Of a DNA stretch of 44,748 nucleotides, positions 32,623 to 40,926 are shown one piece after another. Below the pieces are notes generated by a model. It did not search any database. It was not told the DNA's origin and saw only the letters and a program-made list of their open reading frames with translations. The translations under genes were made by a program, and so were the position numbers. Origin of the DNA: Rhodospirillales bacterium (GTDB taxonomy: Bacteria; Pseudomonadota; Alphaproteobacteria; BOG-932; Roseiterribacteraceae). Each line of letters opens with the position of its first letter. The first letter of the stretch is position 1. The stretch covers positions 27,300 through 72,047 of the forward strand of contig PLTD01000141.1 of NCBI GenBank assembly GCA_003165335.1, in the 5' to 3' direction.

Positions 32623-33758
32623 TCGGCAGCCGCCGCTTCCTTGGCCCGGAAATACGGGATGACATGCTTGCCGATATTGCGGATGGTCTCCATCGAAACT
32701 TCATGCGGGATGGTGCCCATCTGCACGAGGAACAGGATTTCGTCGGCGCCCGCGGCGATAATCTTTTCCACCTGGCGGATCGCATCGGCCGGCGTGCCAT
32801 AGGCATCGTCGTTGATATTGTAATTGCCGTGCGTGTCCGACAGGACCGGGATCTTGTGATCGCCCAGAAAAGCGACGACGCGATCTTCCGATTTCTTCAA
32901 CTCGCTCAGCAGTTCCTCTTCCTCCAGATCGTCGGTCCGGGGCGGTACTGCGCCCGCGTACCAATAGGCGATGGATTCGGCGAAAAAGCGCTGCCCGCGG
33001 ATGCCGATCTTGCGCGCCTTGGCCCGATCGTCGAGCACCACCGTGGCGCACAGAGCCGCCAGATGCTCGTTGGGACGAAAGCCGACCTGATCCTCCGGCT
33101 TGCGCTCGGAGAAAGCCTTGCGGTAGGCGGCGTTGCGCTCGCCGATCTCCGACGCGCCGTTGAAACCCATCACCAGCGCGCCAAGGCCGCGCGAACCGGC
33201 GGTATAGAGCGAATCATTGCGGGTGCAGGCCATGTACATGAGGGGATGCGGGTCCTGAAACGGCTTGGGATGGATCGGGCGCGGCGGAATATCGATCAGC
33301 CCGTGATGCTCGATCTTCTCCTGCATCCACATTTTCGGGATCAGATACATCGACTCGTCAACCTGAGCGGTGACCTCGTCCAGCCGCGTGCCGAAAGCAC
33401 CCGTCTCCTGCGGCGTGCCGCCTTTGCCGACACCGAAATGCAATCGTCCGCGCGACAGCAGGTCCAGCGTCGCAATGCGCTCCGCCACTTTGATCGGGTG
33501 GTTCATTTTGAAGGGTAGGCAGACCACGCCGTGGCCGACATGGATGCGCTTGGTCGCGCCCGCGATGAAGGCGAGGAAGGTTTCCGGGGCCGACAGATGG
33601 GCATATTGCGTCAGGCAGTGATGTTCGACCGACCAGATGCAGTCAAACCCCAACTCCTCCGCCAGCAGGGATTGCTCCACCATGTCCTGGAACACCTGGG
33701 CCTCGTTGGCGCGCGAGGTATCCACCATCTGCGCTTCATAAATAATCGAAAACTTCAT
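32619..33758 (-). CDS. LLM-class flavin-dependent monooxygenase (LLM 4)
   Basis: 379 residues. Features: MKFSIIYEAQMVD start strand, CIWSVEHHCLTQYAH, ATKRIHVGHGVVCLPFKMNHP, LDLLSRGRLHFGVGKGGTPQE and the long C-terminal region HGNYNINDDAYGTPADAIRQVEK, typical of FMN-dependent alkanal-type monooxygenases. The gene is preceded by an SnoaL protein and followed by EthD and an alpha/beta hydrolase. No flavin reductase gene is present. A Baeyer-Villiger or hydroxylation reaction is possible. Confidence 0.9.
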   Translation of the reverse strand: MKFSIIYEAQMVDTSRANEAQVFQDMVEQSLLAEELGFDCIWSVEHHCLTQYAHLSAPETFLAFIAGATKRIHVGHGVVCLPFKMNHPIKVAERIATLDLLSRGRLHFGVGKGGTPQETGAFGTRLDEVTAQVDESMYLIPKMWMQEKIEHHGLIDIPPRPIHPKPFQDPHPLMYMACTRNDSLYTAGSRGLGALVMGFNGASEIGERNAAYRKAFSERKPEDQVGFRPNEHLAALCATVVLDDRAKARKIGIRGQRFFAESIAYWYAGAVPPRTDDLEEEELLSELKKSEDRVVAFLGDHKIPVLSDTHGNYNINDDAYGTPADAIRQVEKIIAAGADEILFLVQMGTIPHEVSMETIRNIGKHVIPYFRAKEAAAAE

Positions 33759-33785
33759 GTGCTTCCTGCTTCCCTTGCGCCGTGG

Positions 33786-34172
33786 TTATTTGGGTAAATC
33801 TGCGCCGAAAATCTCGGCTGCGTGCGCGGAATCGTTGTATTCCTTGGCCTGATATATCTTCCCGTCGCGGAAGAGAAACAGGAAATGATAGCTGTTGTTG
33901 TAGGTCTTGCCGTTGGTCAGTTTGCCGAGCGACTCTGCCTCCACAGCCACCCGGTCGCCCTCGGCCGTTACGCCGAGAACCTTGAGGCTGAATGGGCCCG
34001 CCAGCATGGTGCGAAATCCAGCCGCCATACCCTTAAACTCGGCCTTGGTGACTGTGCCCCGCCCGGGAACCCACCAGGAAACGTCATCCGTTAGGATGGA
34101 CTCATCAAGACCGCCGGCCTCCATAGCCGCCATCATCTTGAGCGCAGTTTTGCGGTTTTCCTCGGTGCTCAT
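33786..34172 (-). CDS. SnoaL-like/NTF2-fold protein (copy 1)
   Basis: 128 residues, single NTF2-like cone: helical N-terminus (KTALKMMAAMEAGGLDE), DDVSWWVPG, VTAEGDRVAVEAESLGKL, FLFLFRDGKIYQAKEYNDSAH. Candidate polar residues in the pocket are the W-W, Asp and His/Glu near the end, but no catalytic set is certain. Members include polyketide cyclases, isomerases and epoxide hydrolases such as limonene-1,2-epoxide hydrolase. It is a clear relative of the copy at 39621-40013. First gene of its operon, with the AT-rich motif 47 bases upstream and a divergent TetR gene. Confidence 0.87.
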   Translation of the reverse strand: MSTEENRKTALKMMAAMEAGGLDESILTDDVSWWVPGRGTVTKAEFKGMAAGFRTMLAGPFSLKVLGVTAEGDRVAVEAESLGKLTNGKTYNNSYHFLFLFRDGKIYQAKEYNDSAHAAEIFGADLPK

Positions 34173-34218
34173 TCGTTCCCCCCGGTCATTTCTTATCGTG
34201 AAAATCTTTTAGGGTTAT

Positions 34219-34243
34219 AAAATATTTCATACAAAAGGTTTTT
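34219..34243. promoter_or_regulatory. AT-rich motif between the second TetR and its divergent operon
   Basis: AAAATATTTCATACAAAAGGTTTTT. The part 34220-34242 matches 44081-44103 (AAACATTTTCGACGCAAGGTTTT) at 17 of 23 positions, including ACnnAAGGTTTT. Both copies have the same orientation and lie about 47 bases from the start of a leftward operon. A TetR gene starts 85 bases on the other side, so it is the natural candidate regulator. Confidence 0.5.
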
Positions 34244-34327
34244 CGCAGCAGCGGCCGCCTATTTTAACCATTGTCCTTTAGGCGCATGAGATATCTTATT
34301 CCCTGCCGCTAATTTCGAGTCTTGACC

Positions 34328-34942
34328 ATGCCCGATAATGGAGAACTGGTGCTGGGCCGCCAGGCCCTGAAATCGAAGAATACCCGTGAGAAAATCCTGC
34401 AATCGGCGATATCGCTGATTAAGGAAGGCGGGTACTCCTCGGCCAGTGCAAGCAAGATTGCCGAACGCGCAGGCATGACCTGGGGTGCGGCTCAGCATCA
34501 TTTCGGATCGAAGGACGAAATCCTCGATACGGTCATGATGCTTTCTCATGAGAAGTTCACGGCCCTGATGGCAACTCCGGACCTACGCCAGGGGTCGCTT
34601 TCAGACCGGGTCGACCTGTTCGTCGACCGCATGTGGGAACATTACCAGGGCGACCTCTACCTCGCTTCCCAAGAAATCCTTCTGGCCAGCCGCACGGTCG
34701 ACCCGCCATCCACGAAGGTCGCAATGTTCGAACGGACCGCCCGCGAACATATCGAAACATTACGCGAGATCTTTTTCGACACGGAGTTGGACGACGAACA
34801 TATTCGGGAGGCGCTGGTTTTCATCCACTGCCTTCTGACCGGACTGGCGATTGAAAAGGTCCTGGAGACCGAAATCCGCAACGCCGATCGCCATATTCGT
34901 CGCGGCAAGCTGATGCTTCTCACAATTTTGAGCAATATCTGA
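34328..34942 (+). CDS. TetR-family regulator (second)
   Basis: 204 residues from the ATG at 34328; the TTG at 34322 lies two codons upstream. The helix-turn-helix at about 18-62 reads REKILQSAISLIKEGGYSSA then KIAERAGMTWGAAQHHFGSKDE. The C-terminal ligand domain is helical and unlike KstR2. It is transcribed away from the SnoaL/LLM 4 operon, and the shared AT-rich motif links it to the LLM 5/P450 operon. It ends in a 10-bp stem bidirectional terminator whose left arm overlaps the stop codon. Confidence 0.9.
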   Translation: MPDNGELVLGRQALKSKNTREKILQSAISLIKEGGYSSASASKIAERAGMTWGAAQHHFGSKDEILDTVMMLSHEKFTALMATPDLRQGSLSDRVDLFVDRMWEHYQGDLYLASQEILLASRTVDPPSTKVAMFERTAREHIETLREIFFDTELDDEHIREALVFIHCLLTGLAIEKVLETEIRNADRHIRRGKLMLLTILSNI

Positions 34943-34969
34943 GGCTCACACAAATCGGCGAGCCTCAGA
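34938..34969. terminator. Bidirectional terminator between convergent genes
   Basis: Perfect 10-bp inverted repeat TCTGAGGCTC (34938-34947) and GAGCCTCAGA (34960-34969) with a 12-base loop, exactly between the TetR gene on the plus strand and the SnoaL gene on the minus strand. There is no long T tract on either side. The placement is typical of a shared terminator. Confidence 0.65.
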
Positions 34970-34978
34970 GCAGCAGGG

Positions 34979-35416
34979 CTATTTCTGGTAGGCCTCAGAA
35001 ACATCCGGGGCAAAGAAGTCCATTCCGGCCGGAACCGAAGCGCTGGATTCATCCCAGAAAGCCCGCAAGCTCGTAATCTTTCCCGCGTCGTTCAATACCG
35101 CATATTCGACGACGGACAGGTCAAGCCCCTGATTGGCTGCCGGTACACGCACCTGCATGGTGAAACGCAGAATGCCCTCATTCGCGCAGGCGCGGATTTC
35201 TTCCAGAACCGGTGTGACTTCGCGCGCTACGCCTTGATGCGCAAATTCCCAGAACTTCCCGATCGCTTCCCGGCCTTTGAATTCCGGCGTGCCGACGGGA
35301 TCGCAGAAAGCGGCATCCTCAGCGAACAGCGACAAGAGCAGCGCTTTGTCATTGGTGGCCCATGCCTTGATGTATTGCTCAAGGGCGTGGCGCACGTCTT
35401 TGGGTGTCGCACTCAT
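34979..35416 (-). CDS. SnoaL-like/NTF2-fold protein (copy 2)
   Basis: 145 residues from the ATG at 35416 (MSATPKDVRHALEQYI), with GGAAGGA eight bases upstream; the frame is open further but that part is shadow. NTF2 cone: DKALLLSLFAEDAAFCDPVG, GREAIGKFWEFA, VLNDAGKITSLRAFWDESS. It belongs to the nuclear-transport-factor-2/ketosteroid-isomerase-like superfamily; sequence alone does not prove isomerase activity. It is the last gene of the operon 38985-34979 and is not as close to copies 1 and 3 as they are to each other. Confidence 0.85.
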   Translation of the reverse strand: MSATPKDVRHALEQYIKAWATNDKALLLSLFAEDAAFCDPVGTPEFKGREAIGKFWEFAHQGVAREVTPVLEEIRACANEGILRFTMQVRVPAANQGLDLSVVEYAVLNDAGKITSLRAFWDESSASVPAGMDFFAPDVSEAYQK

Positions 35417-35441
35417 TCTGAAATTCCTTCCTGCTTGTTGA

Positions 35442-35771
35442 TCATTCGCCGATCGACTGATGGGACGGCAGCCCAACCACGATCCCATCCAACGCTTCGG
35501 TCACCACGACTTGGCATCCCAGCCTGCTCTCCGGCCGCCGATCCGAGGCGCGCTCCAGCATTGCAAGCTCGCCCTCGGATGGCGGGGAGAGTTTAGCCGC
35601 CCATTCGCCGCCGATATAGCAATGACAGGTAGCGCAAGAACAGATACCGCCACATAGCCCGATAATACCCGGCACCTCGTTCAGTATCGACCCTTCCATC
35701 AAGCTGAGCTGAGGATCGACTTCTACCGTATGCGCGGTTCCGTCTGCTTCTACATAAGTAACTTTAGGCAA
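35442..35771 (-). CDS. 2Fe-2S ferredoxin, adrenodoxin type
   Basis: 109 residues from a TTG at 35771 (read MPKVTYVEADG), with GAGGA seven bases upstream; no ATG or GTG exists at this place and the longer frame upstream has no family similarity. The cluster cysteines are C40, C46, C49 and C86 (LCGGICSCATCHC and RLGCQV), the C-x5-C-x2-C...C pattern of adrenodoxin, putidaredoxin and terpredoxin. It transfers electrons to P450s. No ferredoxin reductase gene is in the window. It may serve the CYP51-like P450 at 41454 or another oxygenase elsewhere. Confidence 0.87.
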   Translation of the reverse strand: MPKVTYVEADGTAHTVEVDPQLSLMEGSILNEVPGIIGLCGGICSCATCHCYIGGEWAAKLSPPSEGELAMLERASDRRPESRLGCQVVVTEALDGIVVGLPSHQSIGE

Positions 35772-35878
35772 CTTGAAGTCCTCGCACTGGGGTAAAGCTG
35801 ACCGGGGAACGGGCGGAACCGCGCACTGTCGACAGATGCATGCACGGGAGCGCGATTTCGCAAACCATCCCACATGCC

Positions 35879-36685
35879 TCAGGGATTGGCGGCGCGGGCA
35901 GCATAAAGCGTCTCCGCATATTGCTGCCGGGACATGGGCTTGTTCGGCCTGATCTCCACGAAATCGAAGGCGATACCGGCAGGTAGTTCGAAGCAGTTGG
36001 CGATCGCCTCGCCCACAGTCTCCGCAGCCATCGTTCCATCGAAAGTCGGTGACCGGCGCAGCCACTCGCCGAAGGCAACCGCCGCAACTTCCGGCGCCCA
36101 GCCGGACCCGAAAGCGGTTTCGGTTCCCCCTGGGCTGAGTACGGTGACGCCGATGTTGTCTGCCTTCACCTCGTCTCGCAAATCGACGGTGAACCGCTCC
36201 AGCGCCGCCTTTGTCGCCGAATAGATCGACATATAGGCGAATTCGTCCAGGTGCCGTGCCGAGGCCGAACTGACATTGAGTATCCGCCCTCCGCCCCGTC
36301 GCCGAAAATGAGGGATGACCGCCTGGCAGCCATAGATCGCGGCCAGGAGATTCACATTGACCTGGGTGGTCACCTCCGCTGGTTTCAGCGCCTCGATGGA
36401 ACTGGCAAGCGACAGGCCGGCATTATTGACCAGGCCATCCAACCCGCCGAGCGCATCCGCCGATCGGTCTATGGCGGCAATCAGAGCGTCGCGATCCGCA
36501 ACGTCAACTGCGACCGTCAGCGCGCCGTTACCAATGGATTTCGCCGCTGCCTCCAGTGCTGCCGTGTCTCGCCCGAACAGCGCTACCCTGCCGCCCCGCT
36601 TGCCCAGCGCCCTTGCCGCCGCCAGCCCGATACCGCGAGACGCCCCGGTAACGATATAGGTACGTCCTGCCAGAGAATCGCTCAT
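35879..36685 (-). CDS. SDR-family oxidoreductase
   Basis: 268 residues. TGASRGIG (13-20), NNAG (87-90), S140 region NVSSASA, Y155 and K159 (IYSATKAAL). The segment after the catalytic residues (VTVLSPGGTETAF...NKPMSRQQYAETL) is longer than in FabG and lacks its terminal GG loop, so it is of the extended-tail classical type. D40 (FGRDTAAL) suggests a mixed cofactor preference. It overlaps the ALDH stop (ATGA) and thus is coupled to it; it probably oxidises an alcohol that the ALDH then takes on. A 107-base gap follows before the ferredoxin gene. Confidence 0.9.
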   Translation of the reverse strand: MSDSLAGRTYIVTGASRGIGLAAARALGKRGGRVALFGRDTAALEAAAKSIGNGALTVAVDVADRDALIAAIDRSADALGGLDGLVNNAGLSLASSIEALKPAEVTTQVNVNLLAAIYGCQAVIPHFRRRGGGRILNVSSASARHLDEFAYMSIYSATKAALERFTVDLRDEVKADNIGVTVLSPGGTETAFGSGWAPEVAAVAFGEWLRRSPTFDGTMAAETVGEAIANCFELPAGIAFDFVEIRPNKPMSRQQYAETLYAARAANP

Positions 36686-38145
36686 GCCGGGATAGCCACG
36701 GACTTCGTCTGGAGATACTCCTCGAAACCCTCGATCCCCATTTCGCGGCCTATCCCGCTCTGCTTATAGCCGCCGAATGGCGTATCCGCCGCAAAGTAGT
36801 TCCCGCCGTTCACAGAATAGGTCCCGGTGCGAATCCGCCGTGCGACCGCAAGTGCACGCTTGTTTGAGGCCGAGGCCACGCCGCCGGACAGACCGAAGAT
36901 CGAATCATTGGCGATTCTGACTGCATCGTCGTCGCCATCATGCGGGATCACGACCAGAACCGGTCCGAAGATTTCCTCCTGGGCAATCCGCATCCCGTTG
37001 TGAACATCGGCAAACACGGTCGGCTGGACATAAAAGCCCTTCAGCCCCTCCGGCACGCCTCCGCCGGTAACGAGCCGCGCACCTTCTTCTTGGCCGATTT
37101 TGACATATCCCAAAACCCGCTCGCGCTGCCGCTCGGAAATCAGCGGCCCCATGATCTGATGTTCACTGGTCGGGTCTGTGTATGGGAAAGCCTCGAACGC
37201 CGTCTTGAGCATTCCGATCGCTTCCTCATAGCGCGCCCGAGGGACCAGCAGCCGGGTGAAACTCGCGCAGCCCTGGCCGGCGTGATACAGCACGAAGAAA
37301 GCCGAGGTCGGGATCACCCGCTCGAAATCGGCATCGTCCAGCACGATGAAGGCGGACTTGCCGCCCAATTCCAGAAAGACCTTTTTTACCTGTTCCGACG
37401 CCACGGCCATGATTCTGCGGCCGACGCCGGTCGATCCGGTAAAGGAAATCATATCGACACGCGGGTCGACCACCAGCTGTTCCCCGACTGCCGCCGGCAT
37501 GGCGCTGGTGATGACATTGAATACGCCCGGCGGCATATCGGTCTTGTCTGCGATTTCGGCCAGCACGGTCGCCAGCCAAGGCGTTTCCGGCGCGGGCTTC
37601 AATATGACGGTGCAGCCGGCTGCGAGAGCCGGAAAGCACTTTGCCAAATTGATTTGCAAGGGCACGTTCCATGGCGTGATCGCGCCGACAACGCCCGCTG
37701 CCTCTTTCCAGACCAGCCGGCGACTGGGGACGCCCATCGTATTGGCAACCGGCAATTCTCGCTCGAACGCGAATGTTCTCAACGTCTCCAGAACGAAATC
37801 GACGAAGCTTATCGGGGCGTCGCACTGCGGGCCGGCGAGGCAGCCGACCGGCGAGCCGGCCTCGGCCATGGCCATGGCCTTGATCCGCTCGCGATTGGCA
37901 TGCAACCCCTCGCGGAACTGGGTAAGAACCTTCAGTCTAAGCTCCCGGTCGGTCGACCAGGTGCTGCCATCGAACGCGCGGCGCGCCGCGGCGATGGCCG
38001 CATCCATGTCCTCGGTGGAACCGTCAGCCGCATAACCGATCACTTCGCCGGTCGTCGGGCCGATATTGGGATATTTTTTTCCACTCTTGGCAGGCACAAA
38101 CCTGCCGTCGATATAGAGCAGCGAATCTTCGAAACTCGTCATCAT
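36682..38145 (-). CDS. Aldehyde dehydrogenase
   Basis: 487 residues, normal NAD(P)-ALDH length. Key residues: N160 in GAITPWNVP, K183 in ILKPAPETP, E259 in FLELGGKSA, catalytic C293 in HAGQGCASFTR, and the late GGYKQSGIGREMG motif. Oxidises an aldehyde to a carboxylic acid, which one of the CoA ligases could then activate. The start is ATG at 38145 or the next Met codon at 38142; the previous gene stops at 38146-38148. It is located between the 3-hydroxyisobutyrate-type dehydrogenase and the SDR. Confidence 0.93.
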   Translation of the reverse strand: MMTSFEDSLLYIDGRFVPAKSGKKYPNIGPTTGEVIGYAADGSTEDMDAAIAAARRAFDGSTWSTDRELRLKVLTQFREGLHANRERIKAMAMAEAGSPVGCLAGPQCDAPISFVDFVLETLRTFAFERELPVANTMGVPSRRLVWKEAAGVVGAITPWNVPLQINLAKCFPALAAGCTVILKPAPETPWLATVLAEIADKTDMPPGVFNVITSAMPAAVGEQLVVDPRVDMISFTGSTGVGRRIMAVASEQVKKVFLELGGKSAFIVLDDADFERVIPTSAFFVLYHAGQGCASFTRLLVPRARYEEAIGMLKTAFEAFPYTDPTSEHQIMGPLISERQRERVLGYVKIGQEEGARLVTGGGVPEGLKGFYVQPTVFADVHNGMRIAQEEIFGPVLVVIPHDGDDDAVRIANDSIFGLSGGVASASNKRALAVARRIRTGTYSVNGGNYFAADTPFGGYKQSGIGREMGIEGFEEYLQTKSVAIPA

Positions 38146-38985
38146 TTACCTGCTTGTGAGACCGGCACGAATGAGTTGGCGGACCGTCTCGGTCCCTTTG
38201 ATTTCGAACCCGACGTCTTTGGCAAAGGCCAATGCGAAATCGAGGTCCTTCTCGCCTAAACCGGCGGTCGCATCCTTGAATGCCAAATAGGCATCCTGCC
38301 CCATGCGTGCCGGGCCCGTACTGCAAAAATCCAGATACTGGCCCATCGCCGTCGTCAGGTTGCCGTTAGAGGCCATCACCTCGCGCAGGACCTTCTCGTC
38401 GAGCCCTCCGGCGATCGCCAGGCCGACGCCCTCGATGGCGGCCAGCAACTGCATATAAGTCACCAGATTGTTGCAGAGCTTAAGGGCCATCCCCATGCCG
38501 GTGCCGCCGGCATGGATGATTGTCCCGGAAAAGGCCTCCAACATCGGTTTTACGCGAGCGAACTGCTCCCCATCCCCTCCGACCATCGCCACCAGCGTGC
38601 GGGCCGCGGCCCCCATCGGTCCACCCGACACTGCCGCATCGAGAACATGCACGCCTTTGGCCGCCGCGATTTCCGCCAGCGTGCGAACCGTGGCCGGGCG
38701 CACCGTGCTGTGAATGGCGATGATGCTGCCGGGCTTCAGCGTTTCGAGCAGACCGCCGGGTCCGGTTACGACCGCGGTGACATCCGCGTCATGGCGGACG
38801 CAAATCCCGACCTGTTCAACATCGCGCCCAAGATCCGCGGGCGACGATGCGATTCGTGCCTTGCCCGCGAAAGCCGCAGTCGCGGCTTCGGATACGTCGA
38901 ATACGGTCAGCGTGAACGGCGGCTGTGCGAGCTGTTCGGCCATCGGCTTGCCGATATTGCCCACGCCGATAAAACCAACTTTCAT
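38146..38985 (-). CDS. 3-hydroxyisobutyrate dehydrogenase-family protein
   Basis: 279 residues. Rossmann motif GFIGVGNIGKPMA (4-16), substrate-binding DAAVSGGPMGA (116-126) and the catalytic lysine K169 in GMALKLCNNL. The family oxidises beta-hydroxy acids (3-hydroxyisobutyrate, tartronate semialdehyde, 6-phosphogluconate) with NAD(P). First gene of the operon 38985-34979. Upstream 38986-39105 shows no copy of either operator motif, so this unit may be regulated differently. Confidence 0.9.
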   Translation of the reverse strand: MKVGFIGVGNIGKPMAEQLAQPPFTLTVFDVSEAATAAFAGKARIASSPADLGRDVEQVGICVRHDADVTAVVTGPGGLLETLKPGSIIAIHSTVRPATVRTLAEIAAAKGVHVLDAAVSGGPMGAAARTLVAMVGGDGEQFARVKPMLEAFSGTIIHAGGTGMGMALKLCNNLVTYMQLLAAIEGVGLAIAGGLDEKVLREVMASNGNLTTAMGQYLDFCSTGPARMGQDAYLAFKDATAGLGEKDLDFALAFAKDVGFEIKGTETVRQLIRAGLTSR

Positions 38986-39105
38986 GGATCAATTCCCCGT
39001 CCGCAGTTCTCTGCGATATTGCCAAGGTCCGAATTTCTACGTCAGCCGGCCCGCCCGCGAAACATAGCGCATGCCACTTTATCGGCCATACACCCTCGGA
39101 TGGGC

Positions 39106-39133
39106 CAAAAACATCCGCGCTGCTTCGGATGTT
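39106..39133 (-). terminator. Rho-independent terminator after the CMD gene
   Basis: Read on the minus strand: AACATCCG, loop AAGCAGCG, CGGATGTT, then TTT. The stem of eight perfect pairs (39110-39117 with 39126-39133) is followed by a T run (complement of 39106-39110). The right arm overlaps the TAA stop at 39132-39134. It closes the LLM 5/P450 operon. Confidence 0.75.
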
Positions 39134-39524
39134 ATCCGGCGGAAGATTTTGCCTTTTTCTCCACCTCCGCCAGAACGCGCTGGGTCACGTAGCGCATCCG
39201 GGTCGCCTTGGGATAACCGACATAATAAGGCAGGATGACGACCAGCTCCCGAATATCCGCCGGCGTAAGCTCACCCTTGTGGAGCGCGGCGCGAACCTGG
39301 ATTTCGAACGTGGCGTCCTCCGCCTGGGCCGCGATCATGCCCATCACGAACAGGCGGCGGTCGCGGATCGACATCTGCGGCCGGGACCAGACTTCGGAAA
39401 ACAGCTGGTCGACGTTATTGAAGAGGAAATCGTCATGCAGTTCTTCCGGTGGAAACGGCACAATCCCGCCGTACACGTCGTCGAAGAGTTTCATCCCGCG
39501 CTTACGGCGTTCGCTGTCTGACAT
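39132..39524 (-). CDS. Carboxymuconolactone decarboxylase-family protein
   Basis: 130 residues, the size of CMD/AhpD-type alpha-helical proteins. Features: SIRDRRLFVMGMIAAQ, FEIQVRAALHKGELTPADI and ILPYYVGYPKATRM. The AhpD CxxC pair is absent, so it is not a peroxidase; it resembles gamma-carboxymuconolactone decarboxylase, which removes CO2 from a lactone acid and keeps a conserved Glu/His set. Last gene of the LLM 5/P450 operon, directly before the terminator. Real substrate unknown. Confidence 0.88.
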   Translation of the reverse strand: MSDSERRKRGMKLFDDVYGGIVPFPPEELHDDFLFNNVDQLFSEVWSRPQMSIRDRRLFVMGMIAAQAEDATFEIQVRAALHKGELTPADIRELVVILPYYVGYPKATRMRYVTQRVLAEVEKKAKSSAG

Positions 39525-39620
39525 CTGGTCCCCTATAGCTGGTCGTGACGCATTAACCCGGCGTCCCTGCGATCAAAATCGGCAGGAAGCCGAAGAGACG
39601 GCCGGGTGGAATTGCTGAAG

Positions 39621-40013
39621 CTATTTCCCCAGCCAGAACTTGCGCGAGTGGTAGGAATCGACCGCCTCGGTGACGGCCTGGATCTTTCCGTCCTTGATCG
39701 TGAACAGGAAGAAGATGTTGTTGTGATAGACCCGGCCGTCGCGAAGCTTGGCGTCGACCACGGTGAGGACGGCGACGCGGTCGTCCTCTGCTGTCACCGA
39801 TTGATGGGTAAAGTTCAGCCCGCCGTCGAACTGGTTCAGCCCCTCCATCATCTTGGCCATCTGGGCCTTGGTGAACTCGCCCGCCATTTCCCAGTCGCCG
39901 GGCACCGACCAGATCGCGTCGTCGGCTAGAAGCGCCAACCCCTGAAACAGATCGCCCGATCGTTGCGCCGTAAAATAGGCTTCGACGAGCTTTTTATTGG
40001 CTTCGATACTCAT
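39621..40013 (-). CDS. SnoaL-like/NTF2-fold protein (copy 3)
   Basis: 130 residues. Close relative of the copy at 33786-34172: both share the pattern VTAExDRVAV, then DGRVYHN or GKTYNN, then FLFxxxDGKI and E-x2-DSxH. In both operons it stands with an LLM monooxygenase and a small alpha/beta-barrel protein. Pocket residues W (IWSVPGDW), D and H are kept between the copies. Function unproven; isomerisation or cyclisation/epoxide hydrolysis of the oxidised product is possible. Confidence 0.86.
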   Translation of the reverse strand: MSIEANKKLVEAYFTAQRSGDLFQGLALLADDAIWSVPGDWEMAGEFTKAQMAKMMEGLNQFDGGLNFTHQSVTAEDDRVAVLTVVDAKLRDGRVYHNNIFFLFTIKDGKIQAVTEAVDSYHSRKFWLGK

Positions 40014-40034
40014 GGTCAGCGCGCCCCCGAAGAA

Positions 40035-40796
40035 TTAATCGAAAAAGCCCTGACCGCCGTCCAGCGGGAGGGTCAGCGCGGTGATGTAGCGCGCATCGTT
40101 ACCGACCAGGAAAACCACCGCGCGCCCAATATCGAGCTCGCTGTCGCCGATCCTGCCCATCGGGATCGTATCCAGGAAAGCATTTGAGCCGACCGGGTCT
40201 CCTGCGATCCAGCCTTCCAAAGCCGGTGTCATCGCCAGGGGCGCCAGCGTGTTGACCCGGATATTCTCCTTCGCCCACTCATGGGCCGCCGCGCGCGACA
40301 GTGAGCGGATCGCCTGCTTGGCCGCAGCATAAACGCCATAGGCCTTGGCATCCCACCGCACGGCGGAAGAACTGGCCAGATTGATGATATTGCCGCCGCC
40401 GCGGGCCCGCATATGCGGGTGGACCGCCTTCATGAAGCGGAAGGTCGCGAAGGGGCCGGAATCGAAGGTTTCGGTGAATTGCTGGTCGGTCAAATTGTCG
40501 ATCAGGTCGTTGTGAACGATCTGGGCGTTGTTCACGAGAATATCGATCCCGCCGAATTCCTTCAGCGTACGCTCGACCGTGCTGGCGATATCAGCGGGCT
40601 TGCAGACGTCGCAGCCGACCGCGAGCGCCTTTCCGCCGAATTCCCGGATGGTCTTTGCCGTGCGCACGACTTTGGATTCGGTGCGGCCGGCCACGACCAA
40701 AGTCGCGCCTTCCTTCGCCAAGGCGAACGCAATGCCCTCGCCCACACCCTGGCCTGCGCCGGTCACGATCGCGACTTTTCCGTCTAGACTTCCCAT
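40035..40796 (-). CDS. SDR-family oxidoreductase
   Basis: 253 residues from the ATG at 40796, with GGGAGGA in front; a GTG four codons upstream is in frame but overlaps that site. TGAGQGVG (12-19), NNAQ in place of NNAG (89-92), S142 region LASSSAV, Y156 and K160 (VYAAAKQA), C-terminal ITALTLPLDGGQGFFD. The enzyme lies in the LLM 5/P450 operon, in the position expected for oxidation of the alcohol made by the P450. M. tuberculosis has an SDR gene near its CYP51 gene too. Confidence 0.9.
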   Translation of the reverse strand: MGSLDGKVAIVTGAGQGVGEGIAFALAKEGATLVVAGRTESKVVRTAKTIREFGGKALAVGCDVCKPADIASTVERTLKEFGGIDILVNNAQIVHNDLIDNLTDQQFTETFDSGPFATFRFMKAVHPHMRARGGGNIINLASSSAVRWDAKAYGVYAAAKQAIRSLSRAAAHEWAKENIRVNTLAPLAMTPALEGWIAGDPVGSNAFLDTIPMGRIGDSELDIGRAVVFLVGNDARYITALTLPLDGGQGFFD

Positions 40797-40926
40797 GATT
40801 CCTCCCACAATTCCCTATGGCCGCGGGGTCTACCTCGGCGGCCGTATATCAGCTTTATCGTTGCGGCTATCCAGCATAGGCGGCGTGGGATGCGCAAGTA
40901 GTCTCGTGCGCCGTACCCGGCGAAAC

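Noticed and set aside
35772-36065. N-terminal extension of the 2Fe-2S ferredoxin
   Set aside because: The extra ~98 residues are Arg/Cys-rich shadow of the SDR gene; the TTG at 35771 with GAGGA in front gives the normal ferredoxin size.
36940-38259. Open frame of 439 codons on the plus strand
   Set aside because: Antisense to the aldehyde dehydrogenase, whose catalytic residues are all present on the minus strand.
40797-40926. Possible internal promoter or hairpin (GCGCA...TGCGC) between SDR and Dabb genes
   Set aside because: Only five pairs and no -35/-10 pair or operator match; a 130-base gap alone does not prove a promoter.
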